Below are positions 24,273 to 27,422 of a DNA stretch of 27,422 nucleotides, one piece after another (the first letter of the stretch is position 1; each line of letters opens with the position of its first letter). Origin of the DNA: DASPRM01 sp035319065 (GTDB lineage: Bacteria; Acidobacteriota; Terriglobia; Terriglobales; Acidobacteriaceae); NCBI GenBank assembly GCA_035319065.1, contig DATHDM010000139.1, positions 1-27,422 on the forward strand. The letters are read 5' to 3'. Below the pieces are notes generated by a model. That model had not been told where the DNA came from. It did no database searches and saw only the letters and a list, made by a program, of their open reading frames with translations. The position numbers were made by a program, and so were the translations under genes.

Positions 24273-24313
24273 GACCGGACGTCCTCGTCCGGTCAGGCGG
24301 AGCGTAGCTCGGC
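24273..24313. repeat. REP-like double-hairpin element, copy 2
   Basis: The first hairpin has 9-bp arms GACCGGACG (24273-24281) / CGTCCGGTC (24286-24294) and loop TCCT. The second has GCGGAGC (24297-24303) / GCTCGGC (24307-24313), one mismatch, loop GTA. It lies 17 nt after the kinase stop with no T-run, so it looks like a repetitive extragenic palindrome more than a terminator. Confidence 0.5.
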
Positions 24314-24328
24314 TCTGCGGAGGACGAA

Positions 24329-24688
24329 ATGAAGACGGGGGCTGTTCTCATCATCTTCACACTGTCTCTCTCGTCGGCCAAAGCACAGAATTGCACCGCT
24401 CTCGATGAGGGCAACATATTCCAGAAGGCCCTGGCTCAAGCCTTGAAGGATATAGACACAATCAAGCCCGGAATGACGAGGTCGGATTTGGCGAGGCTCT
24501 TCAAACCTCCAGGTGGCCTCACTTTTTTTAACCGCTCCAAAACCACGCTCGTATATCGCGGATCTGACCACATCAGGGTCGACATCGTATTCGTGATTGA
24601 GGAGGCCAAAGCTCATACAGCGGAGAGCCCTCGTGATGTAATTAAGTCGATCTCGCGACCTTATCTCGCTTGGCCTGTGTACGATTAA
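24329..24688 (+). CDS. Small secreted protein with SmpA/BamE-like motif
   Basis: 119 aa. A strong GGAGG lies 5 nt upstream of the ATG. A signal peptide covers residues 1-19 (MKTGAVLIIFTLSLSSAKA). The mature part has IKPGMTRSDLARLFKPPGG, which resembles the helix-turn segment of SmpA/BamE-type small outer-membrane-associated domains, and ends in KSISRPYLAWPVYD, a tail I associate with small acidobacterial exported proteins (recollection). No Cys lipobox, so it is probably soluble in the periplasm. Two 60-nt stretches counted at 24361 and 24541 are about 50-52% GC, visibly lower than neighbouring genes, which may mean transfer or weak codon selection. Function unknown. Confidence 0.72.
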   Translation: MKTGAVLIIFTLSLSSAKAQNCTALDEGNIFQKALAQALKDIDTIKPGMTRSDLARLFKPPGGLTFFNRSKTTLVYRGSDHIRVDIVFVIEEAKAHTAESPRDVIKSISRPYLAWPVYD

Positions 24689-24759
24689 GCCGGACTAGCA
24701 ATAGCCCCGTAACTCCCTTGCTTCCAGCCACTTTCCCGCCTCTCCTAAGCCGTTCTGCG

Positions 24760-24768
24760 TGGTATAAT
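24760..24768 (+). promoter_or_regulatory. Extended -10 promoter upstream of gyrA
   Basis: TGGTATAAT contains a perfect -10 (24763-24768) with the TGn extension, which compensates for the absence of a recognisable -35. It predicts a start near 24775 and a leader of about 178 nt before gyrA. Confidence 0.5.
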
Positions 24769-24952
24769 TCCTGGTGTCCTGGCGACCCCTAACTTCCTGT
24801 AAATGCAATCGCTTACGCAGAAATCTTGCCGCGCTCGGATCCGTACAACCGCCGCGGACGATCTCACGCACAAGTTGCGCTTCGTTTCCGTCCTGGAGAA
24901 CCGCAGCTCAGCACCCCGGCCAGGCAATGAGGTCTTGAAGGAACGCTGACCA

Positions 24953-27422
<2,470 letters not shown>

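Noticed and set aside
24273..24294. Intrinsic terminator for the histidine kinase gene
   Set aside because: The stem is strong, but no T-run follows on the plus strand and a second hairpin adjoins it; REP-like repeat fits better.

Overview
The window looks like a piece of a GC-rich, diderm, free-living bacterial chromosome, most likely an acidobacterium (Terriglobia/'Koribacter'-like). That placement is an inference. It rests on the BamD-type outer-membrane lipoprotein, the mix of Ala/Pro-rich tails and secreted small proteins, and two secreted proteins (21386-22213 and 24329-24688) whose C-terminal modules I associate with Acidobacteria. No phage, IS element, CRISPR array, rRNA or tRNA was found. 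Coding density is high, and every gap between accepted genes is under about 270 bp.

Layout from left to right. The 5' part of a response regulator runs off the left edge (minus strand). Next come bamD and rpe, a minus-strand pair read rpe then bamD. On the plus strand follow two tandem paralogous membrane-anchored HEAT-repeat proteins and a GT-C-like polytopic membrane protein. A minus-strand metal block follows: a DtxR/MntR regulator, the Mn(II) transporter mntH, and aconitase acnA. purD diverges from the regulator. Convergent to purD is a minus-strand series mfd - DUF885 metallopeptidase-like protein - galU, preceded upstream by a receiver-PilZ protein. Divergent from the PilZ gene are a secreted repeat protein, a membrane hybrid histidine kinase, a small secreted SmpA-like protein, and the first 823 codons of gyrA, which runs off the right edge.

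The best-supported regulatory story is at 11567-12500. The DtxR-family protein carries MntR-type metal ligands (Asp8, His77, Glu100, Glu103, His104). Downstream of it, mntH has a good sigma70 promoter whose -35/spacer region is covered by a 7-bp-arm inverted repeat, as expected for manganese-dependent repression. This promoter also fixes the mntH start at 11566. The regulator's own divergent region with purD holds two further GGTTAACC palindromes.

Most genes are ordinary housekeeping genes (rpe, acnA, purD, galU, mfd, gyrA). The parts least explained by known biology are the tandem HEAT-repeat/GT-C cluster (4062-7308), a stretch of nested hairpins upstream of it (3854-3976), two REP-like hairpin elements, and a GyrA quinolone-pocket variant. 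I did not find convincing evidence for a wholly new defence or mobile system.

Intergenic gaps of 200-270 bp: 1372-1629 (response-regulator promoter), 3814-4061 (nested hairpins), 20249-20451 (REP-like hairpin), 21148-21385 (divergent spacer, no clear promoter), 22214-22440 (nothing clear), 24689-24952 (gyrA promoter and leader).
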